From contig NZ_RQHK01000002.1 of the NCBI RefSeq assembly GCF_004770475.1, forward strand, positions 846,001 through 910,000: a stretch of DNA of 64,000 nucleotides, read 5' to 3'. The first letter of the stretch is position 1; each line of letters begins with the position of its first letter. The position numbers and the translations under genes were made by a program. The DNA comes from Leptospira mtsangambouensis. GTDB taxonomy: Bacteria > Spirochaetota > Leptospiria > Leptospirales > Leptospiraceae. Shown piece after piece: positions 7,170 through 17,067 of the stretch. The notes under the pieces were generated by a model. The model saw only the letters and a list, made by a program, of their open reading frames with translations. It had not been told where the DNA came from and ran no database searches.

Positions 7170-8168
7170 TTGTCGCTAGCATTTCGTTTTTTTTCTTTCT
7201 TTGTTTCTGGTTCAAGATTCTTCCCCTTTAGTCCCGATATTTTAATCGTGAAAGTCCTCCGGTTGGTAACATTTTCTCTTTTGGTTCTTTCGGGATCCGG
7301 GCTTCTCGCAAACCCTTTCCAAAAAATCCATTCCGAAATCAATGAATCTCTCCCCGGTGGAGAAACTGGGATGTTTCGTCTCTTTGGCTCTCAATCCCAA
7401 GATTCCGAAGTTCATAAACTCTTTTCTGCCGGAGTCAATGTATCTTCTGATGAAGATGAAGTAGAACTAGCTTCTCTCGATTTACCCAAATACATTGATG
7501 TGTCTCCCGTTGTGAGTAATACGGTGGTTCACGAATCCGGAATCATTGTAAAAAAATATACAGTACAAAAAAAAGACAACCTATCAAAGATTGCTCGTTC
7601 TTTTTCTATTGAATTGGCCAAATTAAAGAAACACAACGGACTTGCTGGTGACCAGTTGAAAATCGGCCAAGTTTTGGAAGTTCCTGTCCAAGTAAAAAAT
7701 GCTTCTTCTTCCAGAGTGGTTCTCAAAAAAATCTTCATTATGCCTGTACCACAAAGCCGAGTGACTTCTCGGTTTGGACGACGTGTGGATCCTTTTAATA
7801 AATACAATCGAGTGTATCATACGGGACTTGATCTTGCTGCCAAAGTGGGAGCTCCTGTTTTATCTGCTGCCGACGGAGAAGTGGTTTTTACTGGTCGTAA
7901 CGGCGGGTATGGAAATTCGGTTACCATCCAACATAAAAATGGTTATAAAACAGTTTACGCCCATTGTTCACAGATTTTAGTTGAGGTTGGGGAAACGGTG
8001 AAGATGGGTCGTGTGGTCGCTCTTGTCGGAAGGACGGGAACAGCAACAGGGGCACATTTGCATTTTGAAGTGTTTCGAAACGGGAAAATTATGAATCCTG
8101 AATCCGCTTTAAGCATCACGGAAAAACAAGTCACAAGACTCCCTAAATCTGAAGTAGCCGGAATGTAA
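7170..8168 (+). CDS. LysM and M23 peptidase-domain envelope protein
   Basis: This secreted cell-wall protein has a LysM peptidoglycan-binding motif (VKKYTVQKKDNLSKIARSF, then IGQVLEVPV; about residues 125-172) and an M23/LytM domain from about 190. The catalytic-type zinc ligands are visible: H in the YHTGLDLAA motif with D four residues later, and the HLHFEV motif near residue 298. An intact set suggests endopeptidase activity, though some relatives are only activators. TTG 7170 has GGGAAG upstream; GTG 7248 would give a cleaner signal peptide (MKVLRLVTFSLLVLSGSG). It lies 21 bp before gspC and may open or organise peptidoglycan for the secretion apparatus, which is inference from position. 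Confidence 0.88.
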   Translation: MSLAFRFFSFFVSGSRFFPFSPDILIVKVLRLVTFSLLVLSGSGLLANPFQKIHSEINESLPGGETGMFRLFGSQSQDSEVHKLFSAGVNVSSDEDEVELASLDLPKYIDVSPVVSNTVVHESGIIVKKYTVQKKDNLSKIARSFSIELAKLKKHNGLAGDQLKIGQVLEVPVQVKNASSSRVVLKKIFIMPVPQSRVTSRFGRRVDPFNKYNRVYHTGLDLAAKVGAPVLSAADGEVVFTGRNGGYGNSVTIQHKNGYKTVYAHCSQILVEVGETVKMGRVVALVGRTGTATGAHLHFEVFRNGKIMNPESALSITEKQVTRLPKSEVAGM

Positions 8169-8188
8169 TCGGAGTTTTTCTCCGGTTT

Positions 8189-9112
8189 GTGGGGAGCATG
8201 AATCTAATCCTTCAAAGAATTCAGTCGAGTCAGTTTTTGACATTGATTCCGGCGGTTTTACTCTTTTCTTTTTCTCTTGCCTATTTATTGAAGTTGGTCC
8301 TTCTCCTTTTGTTTTCCACAGAAACAGGTATCAGCGTTGCTGGGAACACTCGTCCCAAACAAATGCGCCAAGAAGTAATTTTGGCGGTGAGTACTTACGA
8401 AGACATCGTTACGGGAAATTTGATTCGCGGACAAGTATATGATCCAAATGATGCCACCAAACGCGGCGCAGATGGCACACCGCTAGATCCTGAAATTGCT
8501 CAGGACAATGGAGATGACGACCAGATGCTTGTCACCGGAACTCTTTCTGGACATTGGTCTTTTGCTCGTGTCACCATCCGAGAAAAACAAAACAATGATT
8601 CTGAAGAATATGGAACGGGTGAAATGGTGGGTGGATACAAGGTCCAAACCATCGAACAACATTATGTGGTTCTAAAAAAAGGTGGGCTTAGCCTTCGAGT
8701 GAATATTGGCGAAACTCCCGCCCAAGCAAAAGAACGAATCCGCCCGAAAGATGCGGCCGCGGTCTCAAGTTTAGGGCCATCCAGCCAAACGGTTCAAAAA
8801 GTTCTTTCCCGAGAAGACGTAAACAGGAAATTGAAGGACCCGAATACTATCTATAAAAATGCAAGGTTTGGTCCTCATTTGGTAGACGGAAAGATCGAGG
8901 GTTACAAGATCTATCAGGTGGCAAAAGACCATGTGTTTTATTCCCTCGGTGCTCGTGGCGGGGATATCATCAAACGTGTCAATGGAATGCCACTGAACGA
9001 AACAGAGAAAATGTTGGAAATTTGGGGTTCGATCAAACAAGCTCCGAAAATTACAGTGGATTTAGAGAGACAAGGCAAAATAATCACATATGAATTTATC
9101 ATTCGGAATTAA
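8189..9112 (+). CDS. gspC: type II secretion system protein GspC
   Basis: GspC links the inner-membrane platform to the outer-membrane secretin. The product (307 residues from GTG 8189; 304 from ATG 8198) has one N-terminal membrane helix ([27 protein letters not shown] overlaps residues 16-42). It then has a periplasmic homology region and a C-terminal PDZ-like domain beginning near [13 protein letters not shown] with [20 protein letters not shown] polar linker separates the two. It stops one base before the preferred gspD start, ATG 9114. The HR domain is diverged, but the PDZ end and operon position make the call firm. Confidence 0.9.
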   Translation: MGSMNLILQRIQSSQFLTLIPAVLLFSFSLAYLLKLVLLLLFSTETGISVAGNTRPKQMRQEVILAVSTYEDIVTGNLIRGQVYDPNDATKRGADGTPLDPEIAQDNGDDDQMLVTGTLSGHWSFARVTIREKQNNDSEEYGTGEMVGGYKVQTIEQHYVVLKKGGLSLRVNIGETPAQAKERIRPKDAAAVSSLGPSSQTVQKVLSREDVNRKLKDPNTIYKNARFGPHLVDGKIEGYKIYQVAKDHVFYSLGARGGDIIKRVNGMPLNETEKMLEIWGSIKQAPKITVDLERQGKIITYEFIIRN

Positions 9113-9113
9113 A

Positions 9114-10877
9114 ATGAGAAATCGTCTTCCTTTAGTAGTACTTAGTATTTGCCTTTATGTATTTGTGACACCGGGCTTTTCCCAAGAAAAGGGAAAACCC
9201 AAAACAAAATCTTCCCCGGAGCCTGCAAGTTTTACTGCCGATTGGAGAGACACAGAACTCAAAGATTTCCTTATGGGGATGAGTGCAATCATCAAAAGAA
9301 ACATCTTGATTGATGATGCGGTCAAAGGAAAAAAAGTAACGATCATTTCTCAGAAACGAGTGAAAATTGAAGATGCCTACGGGTTTATGAAATCCGTTTT
9401 AGAAACACAAGGTTTCGGACTGATTGAAGAAAATGATCTTATCAAAGTTGTCAAAATCAAAGATGCACTTGCTAAGTCTCCGATTGTGCGCATTGGAAAA
9501 GATCCGGTTTCTGAATCTGAAGTTTCGCTGAATAAAACCATCACACAAATTGTTCCGTTAGAATTTTCAAATGCTGTGGAACTAGAGCCAATCCTTAAAA
9601 GGGTTACTTCTCCGGATACAGATATCATCATTCCCAAAAACCAAAATACATTGATTTTTTCCGGTTCTACCTCTGATATCAATAAGTTACTAAAGTTAGT
9701 GGATAACTTGGACATAAGAGTGGATGGACCTGGGTCCATTTCTTCTGCTGGTGATATTCATATTTATACCTTGGAATACAATGAAGCAGAAAAACTTGCT
9801 GCAATCCTTGTAAAGTTGGATATGCCTGATGCACCAACGGCACCTGCACCTAGTGGTCAACCAGGAGAACCTGGACCCGATGGAAAGCCAACTCCACCTC
9901 CACAACCTGTGGCACAACAAGCGAAAGTTCCAGGCAAACAAGATAAAATCAAAGCTGTAGCACATAAAGAGTCTAACTCACTGATTGTGACGGCAACTCC
10001 TCAAGAATGGGAAGAAATCAAAAAAATTATAAAAATTCTAGATACTCCCAGAAAACAAGTGTTACTTGAGGTTTTAATCGTAGAGTTAACATCTACTGAT
10101 CTTAATGACTTCGGTATCGATTGGCGTTACCAAGAGTTGGCGTATGGACAGTTTAATACTGGTCTTGCTGCCACTGGTGGGGTCATCGATAAGAACGGGA
10201 GACCAACTAACGTAAACACACTTTCTGGATTTTCACTTGGGTTCATTCGTCGTGGGGGCCAACAGATCATTGGTATTTTAAATGCAAACTCTACCAATGA
10301 AAATTTTAATGTTTTATCTGCTCCTCAAATTTTGACTTTGGACAACCAAGAGGCAGAAATCAACGTGGGGCAAGATGTTCCTGTGAGAACACAAAACCGT
10401 AACGCAGGTCTTGGTGGAGACAACGCAGTCACAGTCGCCAACTTCGAATACCGCCCAACAGGGATTAAACTCAAATTCACTCCCCATATAAATAAAAATA
10501 ATCGAATCACCTTAGATCTTTACCAAGAGATTAAAAACGTAGCAGGGATTTCTTCGGAAGCAACGGGAGGAAACCCAACCTTTAACAAACGTGATATCAA
10601 AACAACCATCGTTGTAGACAATATCCAAACCATTGTGATTGGGGGACTACTTTCCAATGACAAACAAAAGAAAGTGCAAAAGATTCCCATTTTAGGTGAG
10701 ATTCCACTTCTTGGAACTTTATTCCGAAGGACTACCAATCAAAATCGTAAAACCAATTTGATGGTGTTTTTGACTCCCCACATCCTAGACGACCGCGATA
10801 AATCGGATCGTATGACCATCCAAAAGAAAAATGAACAAGAAAGGATGGTCGACGAACGAGAAAAGAAATTACGATGA
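9114..10877 (+). CDS. gspD: type II secretion secretin GspD
   Basis: GspD forms the outer-membrane channel of the type II system. From ATG 9114 it has a signal peptide ([19 protein letters not shown]). The N0 domain follows ([18 protein letters not shown]), then N1-N3 repeats, including [18 protein letters not shown] and [19 protein letters not shown]. The secretin core begins near [12 protein letters not shown] and ends with [14 protein letters not shown] and [17 protein letters not shown] Pro/Gly-rich insert (about residues 238-275) interrupts the N3 region. ATG 9090 is in frame but gives a poorer signal peptide. The stop overlaps gspE by 4 bp. Confidence 0.96.
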   Translation: MRNRLPLVVLSICLYVFVTPGFSQEKGKPKTKSSPEPASFTADWRDTELKDFLMGMSAIIKRNILIDDAVKGKKVTIISQKRVKIEDAYGFMKSVLETQGFGLIEENDLIKVVKIKDALAKSPIVRIGKDPVSESEVSLNKTITQIVPLEFSNAVELEPILKRVTSPDTDIIIPKNQNTLIFSGSTSDINKLLKLVDNLDIRVDGPGSISSAGDIHIYTLEYNEAEKLAAILVKLDMPDAPTAPAPSGQPGEPGPDGKPTPPPQPVAQQAKVPGKQDKIKAVAHKESNSLIVTATPQEWEEIKKIIKILDTPRKQVLLEVLIVELTSTDLNDFGIDWRYQELAYGQFNTGLAATGGVIDKNGRPTNVNTLSGFSLGFIRRGGQQIIGILNANSTNENFNVLSAPQILTLDNQEAEINVGQDVPVRTQNRNAGLGGDNAVTVANFEYRPTGIKLKFTPHINKNNRITLDLYQEIKNVAGISSEATGGNPTFNKRDIKTTIVVDNIQTIVIGGLLSNDKQKKVQKIPILGEIPLLGTLFRRTTNQNRKTNLMVFLTPHILDDRDKSDRMTIQKKNEQERMVDEREKKLR

Positions 10878-12550
10878 GAAAGAGTTTAGGCCAAATCTTA
10901 TTAGAAGATGGGATCCTTACAATTAAGGATCTCGAAGATATTTCCAAACAACAGGAAAAAACAAATCTTCCCATCACTCATATCATCCAAAAAAAAGGTC
11001 TCGCTTCTGAAACTGACATTCTAAAGGCCCTGGCAAAACTCCATCGTATGGAGTTTATCGACAAACTTGAGTTTGTTGGAAATGAGGATGTGTTTGGAAA
11101 AATTCCACTAAAACTTGTCCAACGTTCTAAGATAGTACCTGTTTCTGTCAAAGGCAAAAAAGTAATCGTTGCCACTTGTGATCCGACAGATCTCCATCCA
11201 ATGGATGATATGAGATCCTTCCTAAAAGGATACGAAATCCAGTTCGTTCTCGCCACCGAAAACGAAATTATGAGAATCATCCATTCTCAATTCGACAAAA
11301 CCACTGCCGAAGCAAAAGAGATGATGGATGAAATGGACGGAAGTTTCGGGGATCTCTCCGATGCTTTTGAATCCGATGCATTAGATTTATCAAATGAAGC
11401 TCCCATCATTAAGATGGTAAATGTGATTTTATCCCAAGCAGTTTCGGAAAGAGCTTCTGATATTCACGTAGAACCATTTGAAAAGTCTGTCGTCGTCCGG
11501 TACCGTGTGGATGGTGTTTTACAAAAAGTTTTGAGCCCACCTAAATCTTATTTGGCGGGTATTTCCACACGTATTAAAATTATGTCGAATCTAAACATTG
11601 CGGAAAACCGTTTGCCGCAAGATGGTAGAATTAAACTTAGGTTAGCAGGGAAAGATGTGGATGTTCGGGTTTCCATCATCCCTTGTCAGTTTGGGGAACG
11701 TATCGTAATGCGTATCTTAAACAAAACGGACCAAAAGTATTCGATTGACACTATGGGTTTTAATAAGGAAATCCTCGGTGAATTTAAACATCTAATCTAT
11801 AAACCTTATGGAATCATTTTGGTAACAGGTCCGACAGGTTCTGGTAAATCGACGACCCTTTATTCTGCACTTTCCGAAATCAATACAGAAGAGAGAAATA
11901 TCATTACTTGTGAAGATCCAGTGGAATACCAAATGGATGGGATTTCTCAGATGCAGATGAACGAAAAAATAGGCCTTACCTTTGCTGCCGGCCTTCGTTC
12001 CATCCTACGTCAAGATCCGGATGTAGTGATGGTAGGGGAGATCCGTGATGAGGAGACGGCAAGGATTGCCATCCAAGCTTCACTCACGGGACACTTAGTG
12101 TTTTCTACCCTACATACGAATGATGCATCTTCGGCTGTTACAAGACTTGTGGATATGGGAATCGAACCTTACCTCATTACAAGTTCAGTTTTAGGTTTTA
12201 TGGCACAAAGGCTTGTTCGTGTGATTTGTAAGGATTGCAAAACTAGTTACAAGCCTACTGATAAAGATTTGGCAGGTCTTGGAATCCATAGAAAAGAATT
12301 AAAAAATGGTGTATTATACAGGGGAAAAGGTTGTTCTTCTTGTCTAAATTCTGGATACAAAGGCCGAACTGGTTTGTATGAACTTCTCACCATGAACGAT
12401 GAAATCAAACGTGCGATTTTGCAAGGAGCCGATGCAAATCGTATCAAGGAACTGGCTGTAAAAAATGGCCTTTCCACTTTGCAAGATTACGGTAAATATA
12501 AAGTGATTGAGGGTGTTACTACCCCAGAAGAAGTCCTTCGGGTATCTTAG
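10874..12550 (+). CDS. gspE: type II secretion ATPase GspE
   Basis: GspE is the cytoplasmic hexameric ATPase that drives pseudopilus assembly. The 558-residue protein has an N-terminal MshEN-type region ([12 protein letters not shown]). The ATPase core follows: [21 protein letters not shown], Walker [11 protein letters not shown] (about residue 320), Asp box, Walker [17 protein letters not shown] and His box [13 protein letters not shown] zinc-binding four-cysteine element (CKDC, then CSSC about 35 residues later) and GRTGLYELL complete the family pattern. It overlaps gspD in an ATGA junction and lies 5 bp before gspF. Confidence 0.97.
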   Translation: MRKSLGQILLEDGILTIKDLEDISKQQEKTNLPITHIIQKKGLASETDILKALAKLHRMEFIDKLEFVGNEDVFGKIPLKLVQRSKIVPVSVKGKKVIVATCDPTDLHPMDDMRSFLKGYEIQFVLATENEIMRIIHSQFDKTTAEAKEMMDEMDGSFGDLSDAFESDALDLSNEAPIIKMVNVILSQAVSERASDIHVEPFEKSVVVRYRVDGVLQKVLSPPKSYLAGISTRIKIMSNLNIAENRLPQDGRIKLRLAGKDVDVRVSIIPCQFGERIVMRILNKTDQKYSIDTMGFNKEILGEFKHLIYKPYGIILVTGPTGSGKSTTLYSALSEINTEERNIITCEDPVEYQMDGISQMQMNEKIGLTFAAGLRSILRQDPDVVMVGEIRDEETARIAIQASLTGHLVFSTLHTNDASSAVTRLVDMGIEPYLITSSVLGFMAQRLVRVICKDCKTSYKPTDKDLAGLGIHRKELKNGVLYRGKGCSSCLNSGYKGRTGLYELLTMNDEIKRAILQGADANRIKELAVKNGLSTLQDYGKYKVIEGVTTPEEVLRVS

Positions 12551-12555
12551 ATTTT

Positions 12556-13782
12556 ATGCCACTTTATACGTATGTTGCATTCAACAGAAAGGGGAAAGAA
12601 GAAAAGAATATTATCGATGCCCCGAATCTTCAGGCGGCTCGTAACAAATTAAAGGCGAAAGGGCTTTATGTTCGTTCTATCCAAGAAGATCGTGAAAAAG
12701 AAGAAAGAGAACTTTTCCCATTTTTATCAAAATTATTATACCGAATTCCCAGAAAAGAAGTAGGCCTATTTTGTAAACAACTTGGAACACTACTTGGTGC
12801 GGGTATTCCACTTGATAAATGTTTGTTGTCGATCATTGACCAAGTGGAAAACATCTACTTCAAAAAAGTATTGATTGAGATGCGTGCAGACATCACAGAA
12901 GGGATGAGCCTTTCTGAGTCCATGAAAAAACATAAAACAGTTTTTCCTGACCAGTACCCAAGTTTGATTTCAGTTGGTGAGTCTACCGGAAATTACGAAA
13001 ACACCTTGCATCGGTTAGCTGAACTGGAAGAAAAATCTTCTGAGTTAAAATCCAAAGTGCAAGTGGCGATGATTTATCCCATGATTATGGGTTTACTATC
13101 CTTAGGTGTTTCCATTTTCCTTCTTGTGGTGGTCATTCCGCAAATTGAACAGTTGTTTGCTTCCTTTGATGCCAAACTTCCCTTACTGACTAGAAGTGTT
13201 ATTTTTTTATCTTATATTTTGACCAATTATTGGTTTATAATTCTCGGTGCCATTGCCGGTGGGTTCCTCAGTTTTATGAAATGGAAAAGTTCAGGCGAAG
13301 GGAAAAAAACTTGGGACAAATTTTTGTTAAGGTTACCGGTGATTGGAACCTTACTCCGTAAAATTTTGGTTTCGAATTTTGCTAGGAATTTATCGATATT
13401 ACTTCTGAACCGAGTACCTTTAATTGTTTCTTTGAACATTGTTTCTGATGTTGTAGGCCATACAGTTTTTAAAGAAGAAATTGAAGCGGCAATCGTCAAA
13501 ATCAAAGAGGGCGGGAAACTTTCGGATTCTCTACAAGGATCCCAGGTACTTCCGCAAATGGTTCTTGGGATGCTCAGTGCAGGGGAAGCGTCTGACAAAG
13601 TCCCCGAAATGATGAATAAACTCTCGGAAATCTATGAATCCGAGGTGGATACGGCAATAAAATCTTTGACCCAATCATTAGAACCAATGATGATCATTGT
13701 AATGGGTGGAATTATTTTTACAATCATGGCGGCGATTATGACGCCAATGTACAAACTAACTCAAGAAATCCAGGGGATGTAG
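12556..13782 (+). CDS. gspF: type II secretion inner-membrane protein GspF
   Basis: GspF is the polytopic platform protein between the GspE ATPase and the pseudopilus. The 408-residue sequence starts with the family motif YTYVAFNRKGKEEKN and has two T2SSF domains (FCKQLGTLLGAGIPLDKCL near residues 72-90, and FARNLSILLLNRVPLIVSL near 275-293). Three membrane helices are visible, at about 170-195, 215-240 and 375-400. The final GGIIFTIMAAIMTPMYKL segment is characteristic. It sits 5 bp after gspE and 5 bp before gspG. Confidence 0.96.
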   Translation: MPLYTYVAFNRKGKEEKNIIDAPNLQAARNKLKAKGLYVRSIQEDREKEERELFPFLSKLLYRIPRKEVGLFCKQLGTLLGAGIPLDKCLLSIIDQVENIYFKKVLIEMRADITEGMSLSESMKKHKTVFPDQYPSLISVGESTGNYENTLHRLAELEEKSSELKSKVQVAMIYPMIMGLLSLGVSIFLLVVVIPQIEQLFASFDAKLPLLTRSVIFLSYILTNYWFIILGAIAGGFLSFMKWKSSGEGKKTWDKFLLRLPVIGTLLRKILVSNFARNLSILLLNRVPLIVSLNIVSDVVGHTVFKEEIEAAIVKIKEGGKLSDSLQGSQVLPQMVLGMLSAGEASDKVPEMMNKLSEIYESEVDTAIKSLTQSLEPMMIIVMGGIIFTIMAAIMTPMYKLTQEIQGM

Positions 13783-13787
13783 AGTTT

Positions 13788-14249
13788 ATGAAAACTAAAG
13801 GGAAACACAGAAAGATACGTGAGGGACTAACTCTAATTGAGATTACCGTGGTAATGCTCATTTTAGGATCTCTTATGGCTATTCTTTACTCCAGTATCGG
13901 AAACCGGGGTGAAGGCGAAAAAAAATTGAAGCTTAAAAATGATAGCGCAGTTTTGAAAACGGCACTGGAACGTTATTTAGAAGTGTATGACAAATACCCT
14001 TCCGAAGAACAAGGGTTACAAGCTTTAATTGAAAAACCAGATGATGATAAAATCGGTGATGATTACGAACCAATCGTTCGTGAAAAAGCAGTTTTAAAAG
14101 ATCCTTGGAAAACACCTTATGTTTTGAAATTTGAAGGAGCTATTCCTCAAATTCTCACTTTGGGTGAAGATAAAAAAGAAGGTGGAGAAGGAAAAAATAA
14201 AGATTTTAATATCCTTTCACCGGATGATTACCCAGCCGCTTTCCGATAA
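13788..14249 (+). CDS. gspG: major pseudopilin GspG
   Basis: GspG is the main subunit of the type II pseudopilus. It has a 13-residue basic leader (MKTKGKHRKIREG) cut by prepilin peptidase before LTLIEITVVMLILGSL, with glycine at -1 and glutamate at +5. The C-terminal globular region shows the GspG signatures YPSEEQGLQALIEKP, LKDPWKTPYVL and NILSPDDYPAAFR. A Glu/Gly/Lys-rich loop (EDKKEGGEGKNKDF) may carry the calcium-binding region seen in other GspGs. The 153-residue length is typical. No prepilin peptidase gene is in the window, so processing must depend on a gene elsewhere. Confidence 0.96.
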   Translation: MKTKGKHRKIREGLTLIEITVVMLILGSLMAILYSSIGNRGEGEKKLKLKNDSAVLKTALERYLEVYDKYPSEEQGLQALIEKPDDDKIGDDYEPIVREKAVLKDPWKTPYVLKFEGAIPQILTLGEDKKEGGEGKNKDFNILSPDDYPAAFR

Positions 14250-14259
14250 AATTTCGGTT

Positions 14260-14856
14260 TTGAAAACCAAAAGGAAATTACGAGGTGGTCTCACTCTGAT
14301 TGAGATTGCCGTTGTAATTTCCATTCTTGGTCTGATTATGGTGATTGTCGGAGGAACTCTTCGCAACCTAATCATCCCTTCTACTGAAGATCTTGCAGTG
14401 AAACTGCAAGAATCTTTTAAATTCGGTTACAACAAAGCCCAGCTCACAAACCAATCAGTTTTATTCCAATACGACTTTGAAAAAAGAGAATACCAGTTTT
14501 TTCTTTTGAAAAGAGAGGAAGGAGGTCTGGAAGAAGAAGCCATTTTAAAGAAGGTTACTTTACCATTTTATTCAAAAATTGTCAGCGTACGTGACTTAGG
14601 TGGTAAGCCTAAATCAGAAGGAAAAATTCGAATTGTATTTACTCCTCAAGGAACCACTACTGATTTGTTTTTATATGTTGGTTCCGATACGGAAATTAAA
14701 CGAACCATTCAAATCTACCGATATGGTGGAAAAATCAAAATCCATAAAACAGAATTTTTTCCAGAACCAGAAACAAATCAGATCCAGAAAATTTCTTATG
14801 GGCTTGATGAAAGAGATGAACAGATAGACTCCAATGCGAAAACCCAACCTAAATAG
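14260..14856 (+). CDS. gspH: minor pseudopilin GspH-like
   Basis: This minor pseudopilin has the class III signal GG-LTLIEIAVVISILGLIMV, with +5 Glu. TTG 14260 is proposed as start because it gives a short leader, MKTKRKLRGG, closely matching the GspG leader (MKTKGKHRK). ATG 14224 is in frame but would overlap gspG by 26 bp and add residues. The remaining sequence is a beta-rich globular domain with a polar C-terminal tail (about 40 residues) not typical of GspH. The subtype is assigned mainly from order G-H-I-J-K. The end overlaps gspI by 23 bp. Confidence 0.85.
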   Translation: MKTKRKLRGGLTLIEIAVVISILGLIMVIVGGTLRNLIIPSTEDLAVKLQESFKFGYNKAQLTNQSVLFQYDFEKREYQFFLLKREEGGLEEEAILKKVTLPFYSKIVSVRDLGGKPKSEGKIRIVFTPQGTTTDLFLYVGSDTEIKRTIQIYRYGGKIKIHKTEFFPEPETNQIQKISYGLDERDEQIDSNAKTQPK

Positions 14857-15361
14857 TTTTCTCCGTCCTGCTTTTACTCTTTTTGAAGTCACAATTGCAA
14901 TGGCAATGGCAGCAATGGTGATGACGTATACATATTCTCTGATTGCCGAAGGAATCTCTTATCAGAAAAAAGCTGTTCTACTTGCCAACGCAGTACATTT
15001 AGCAAAGATTAAAATGGCTCAGGTAGATTCCTCTACTACCATGCAAACAGATACTTCTCGTGGTTCCATCGATGCCTTCCCTGGATACACTTTCGAAACA
15101 GAAATCAAAGAAGAAGAAATGGATCTACTCAAACTTGCAGGTGGCCCGAATGCGGAAGCTCTGCGGAATAAAGCACCCAAAGATATGTTAGGTGATAAGG
15201 ATGTTGGGCTTAGTGACCTTATGAAAAAAAGAGGTCAGAAAAAAAGTTTTGAAACAGGTGGTGTTTTAAAAGTATTTCGAGTAAAGGTTTCCATTTTTTA
15301 TATGGATGGAAACAAAAAAGAAACATATAGTGTAGAAACATTCAGGAGTACAAAATACTAA
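14834..15361 (+). CDS. gspI: minor pseudopilin GspI-like
   Basis: The 175-residue protein has an N-terminal leader MRKPNLNSFLRPA followed by FTLFEVTIAMAMAAMVM, the pseudopilin hydrophobic helix with Glu at +5. Unusually, the residue before the predicted cut is Ala rather than Gly. GspI forms the tip complex with GspJ and GspK. The middle region contains an insertion rich in Lys/Glu/Gly (about 95-140) that is longer than in typical GspI. The ATG 14834 lies inside gspH, and the stop overlaps the gspJ start by one base. Subtype is inferred from operon position. Confidence 0.85.
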   Translation: MRKPNLNSFLRPAFTLFEVTIAMAMAAMVMTYTYSLIAEGISYQKKAVLLANAVHLAKIKMAQVDSSTTMQTDTSRGSIDAFPGYTFETEIKEEEMDLLKLAGGPNAEALRNKAPKDMLGDKDVGLSDLMKKRGQKKSFETGGVLKVFRVKVSIFYMDGNKKETYSVETFRSTKY

Positions 15362-16002
15362 TGTTTATTTGTCGTCATAAACGTGGATTCACATTGGTGG
15401 AAATTTCCATTGTTGTGATGATTATGGCGGTAATTTTTACTGGAATATTTTCTGTATTTTATACAGCGAATAAGATTTCAAAAAAAGGAGCTTCGAACAA
15501 AGGAGCTAATCGTAAAGACATCCTTTATGCAATGGAAAATATACGGGGAACACTTTCTCGAACTTATTTTATCGATAATCAAAAGAGAATTTTATTTGTG
15601 GGCAAACAAGATGGAGTGACAGGTACAAGAAATGACCGGATTGTATTTGCCACTTCTAATCCCAATTCAGAAGAAGAAGGACAGGCTTCCGTCAGAGAAG
15701 TTTCTTTTTATTTGCGAAAGATGCCCAATCCCAAAATGGATGGATTGTCTTATCTAATCCGTCGGGAAGATGAAATGATTGATACCTTTCCTACCCAAGG
15801 TGGAGTCGAACATGTATTATTAGAAAATGTAAAAAGTTTTCAAATGAAATTTTCCGAACGCGGAGACAAATGGGTTGATGATTGGAATTCCCGTACTACT
15901 AAAAAAATTCCAAGACTCATTCGGTTTGAAATTATATCACTTGTGGGGAATGCCTTTGTTAAATATGAATCGCTGGCGCATCCGGTTATCCTCTACAAAT
16001 AA
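15361..16002 (+). CDS. gspJ: minor pseudopilin GspJ-like
   Basis: The 213-residue protein has a short leader MFICRHKRG and then FTLVEISIVVMIMAVIF, a standard prepilin signal (Gly at -1, Glu at +5). The globular part is beta-rich, with EVSFYLRKMPNPKMDGLSYLIRRED and a KSFQMKFSERGDKWVDDWNS segment. This resembles GspJ, where a W-x-D-x-W pattern is common near the C-terminus. Its start overlaps the gspI stop (TAATG), and its end overlaps the gspK start by 38 bp. It is predicted to be part of the pseudopilus tip. Confidence 0.9.
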   Translation: MFICRHKRGFTLVEISIVVMIMAVIFTGIFSVFYTANKISKKGASNKGANRKDILYAMENIRGTLSRTYFIDNQKRILFVGKQDGVTGTRNDRIVFATSNPNSEEEGQASVREVSFYLRKMPNPKMDGLSYLIRREDEMIDTFPTQGGVEHVLLENVKSFQMKFSERGDKWVDDWNSRTTKKIPRLIRFEIISLVGNAFVKYESLAHPVILYK

Positions 16003-17065
16003 AAAAGCCAAAAAAGGATTTATGGTCTATCTCCTGGTGATGGCCATAGGTACGGCTTCTCTATTCACAGCCTCAAAATTTTTTGAAGATGCTGCAACGG
16101 AATACCGAGTTGCTCGTTCTCAAGCTGATGGATTTAGAGCTCATATGCTTGCCAAGGCAGGTTTTATGGGGGCAGTGGGAGCACTTAAAAAAATTCCAGA
16201 AGAAGTTTTATACCAATCTGGTCTTGCGATGGACCCGCCTCCCATTCCACTGGGTGGAGGTGTTATCTATTACACCATGAGTCCAGAAGATGGAAAAATC
16301 AATATCAACTCTCTTGTAAAAATTTATGATGACCAACCCAACCAAAGAACCATTGAAATGGTCACTCGCCTCTTTTATCAGTTTGGATTAAAACGAGAGA
16401 TGATTTTTCCTATTTTGGATTGGATTGATGAAAACCACCAGGAAACGGGAGGAGGGGCAGAACAGTACTATTACAATCGGCTTTCGCCACCTCGAAAAAT
16501 CAAAAATGCACCCCTCTATTCGCTTTCAGAGCTTTTAAGTGTGAAAGGATTTGATCGATCTGTTGTATATGAAAGTTTGAAACCCAAGGACTATGACAAA
16601 AATAACTCAAAGGACTTTATGACAGAAGAGGAAAGAGCCCTTCGTTCCGATAAGGATTATGTGCTCTCCAACAATATCACTGCCTATTTACCCGCGGGCG
16701 ATTCTTACGATGATCGGATCAATATCAATACAGCCCCCTATTTTGTCCTGATTTCTCTTTCCGACTTTATGACCAAACAGGCAGCCATGAAAATTTTGAA
16801 ACTCAAGTTGCAGAAAGGAGGCTATATTAAAGAATTGAAAGATCTGGAGACCGAACCAGAATTCCAAGTGAAAACGACAGGGGACCTCACTCTGTATAAG
16901 GAACTGGCGGGTGAGGGAACAGATGTCTCTGGTGGACGTATCAAAACCAAAGGCGAAGTTTATAAAATTACAGGGGTTGGGATTATCAAGGATAAAGTGG
17001 TTCGGAAAGTATCTGGTCTTTTTGACCTTACCAACAACCAAATGTTATACTATACTGAAGATTAA
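15965..17065 (+). CDS. gspK: minor pseudopilin GspK
   Basis: GspK caps the pseudopilus tip. From ATG 15965 the protein starts with a basic leader ending KKAKKG before FMVYLLVMAIGTASLF. It lacks the +5 Glu, as is usual for GspK. The large alpha domain inserted after the helix shows the GspK signatures DGKININSLVKIYDD, ILDWIDENHQETGGGAEQYYY and NAPLYSLSELLSVKGF. A second helix-hairpin-type motif, DRININTAPYFVLISL, lies near residue 255. About 366 residues is normal. ATG 15950 is an alternative start. The gene overlaps gspJ and is 2 bp from gspL. Confidence 0.93.
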   Translation: MNRWRIRLSSTNKKAKKGFMVYLLVMAIGTASLFTASKFFEDAATEYRVARSQADGFRAHMLAKAGFMGAVGALKKIPEEVLYQSGLAMDPPPIPLGGGVIYYTMSPEDGKININSLVKIYDDQPNQRTIEMVTRLFYQFGLKREMIFPILDWIDENHQETGGGAEQYYYNRLSPPRKIKNAPLYSLSELLSVKGFDRSVVYESLKPKDYDKNNSKDFMTEEERALRSDKDYVLSNNITAYLPAGDSYDDRININTAPYFVLISLSDFMTKQAAMKILKLKLQKGGYIKELKDLETEPEFQVKTTGDLTLYKELAGEGTDVSGGRIKTKGEVYKITGVGIIKDKVVRKVSGLFDLTNNQMLYYTED

Positions 17066-17067
17066 TT

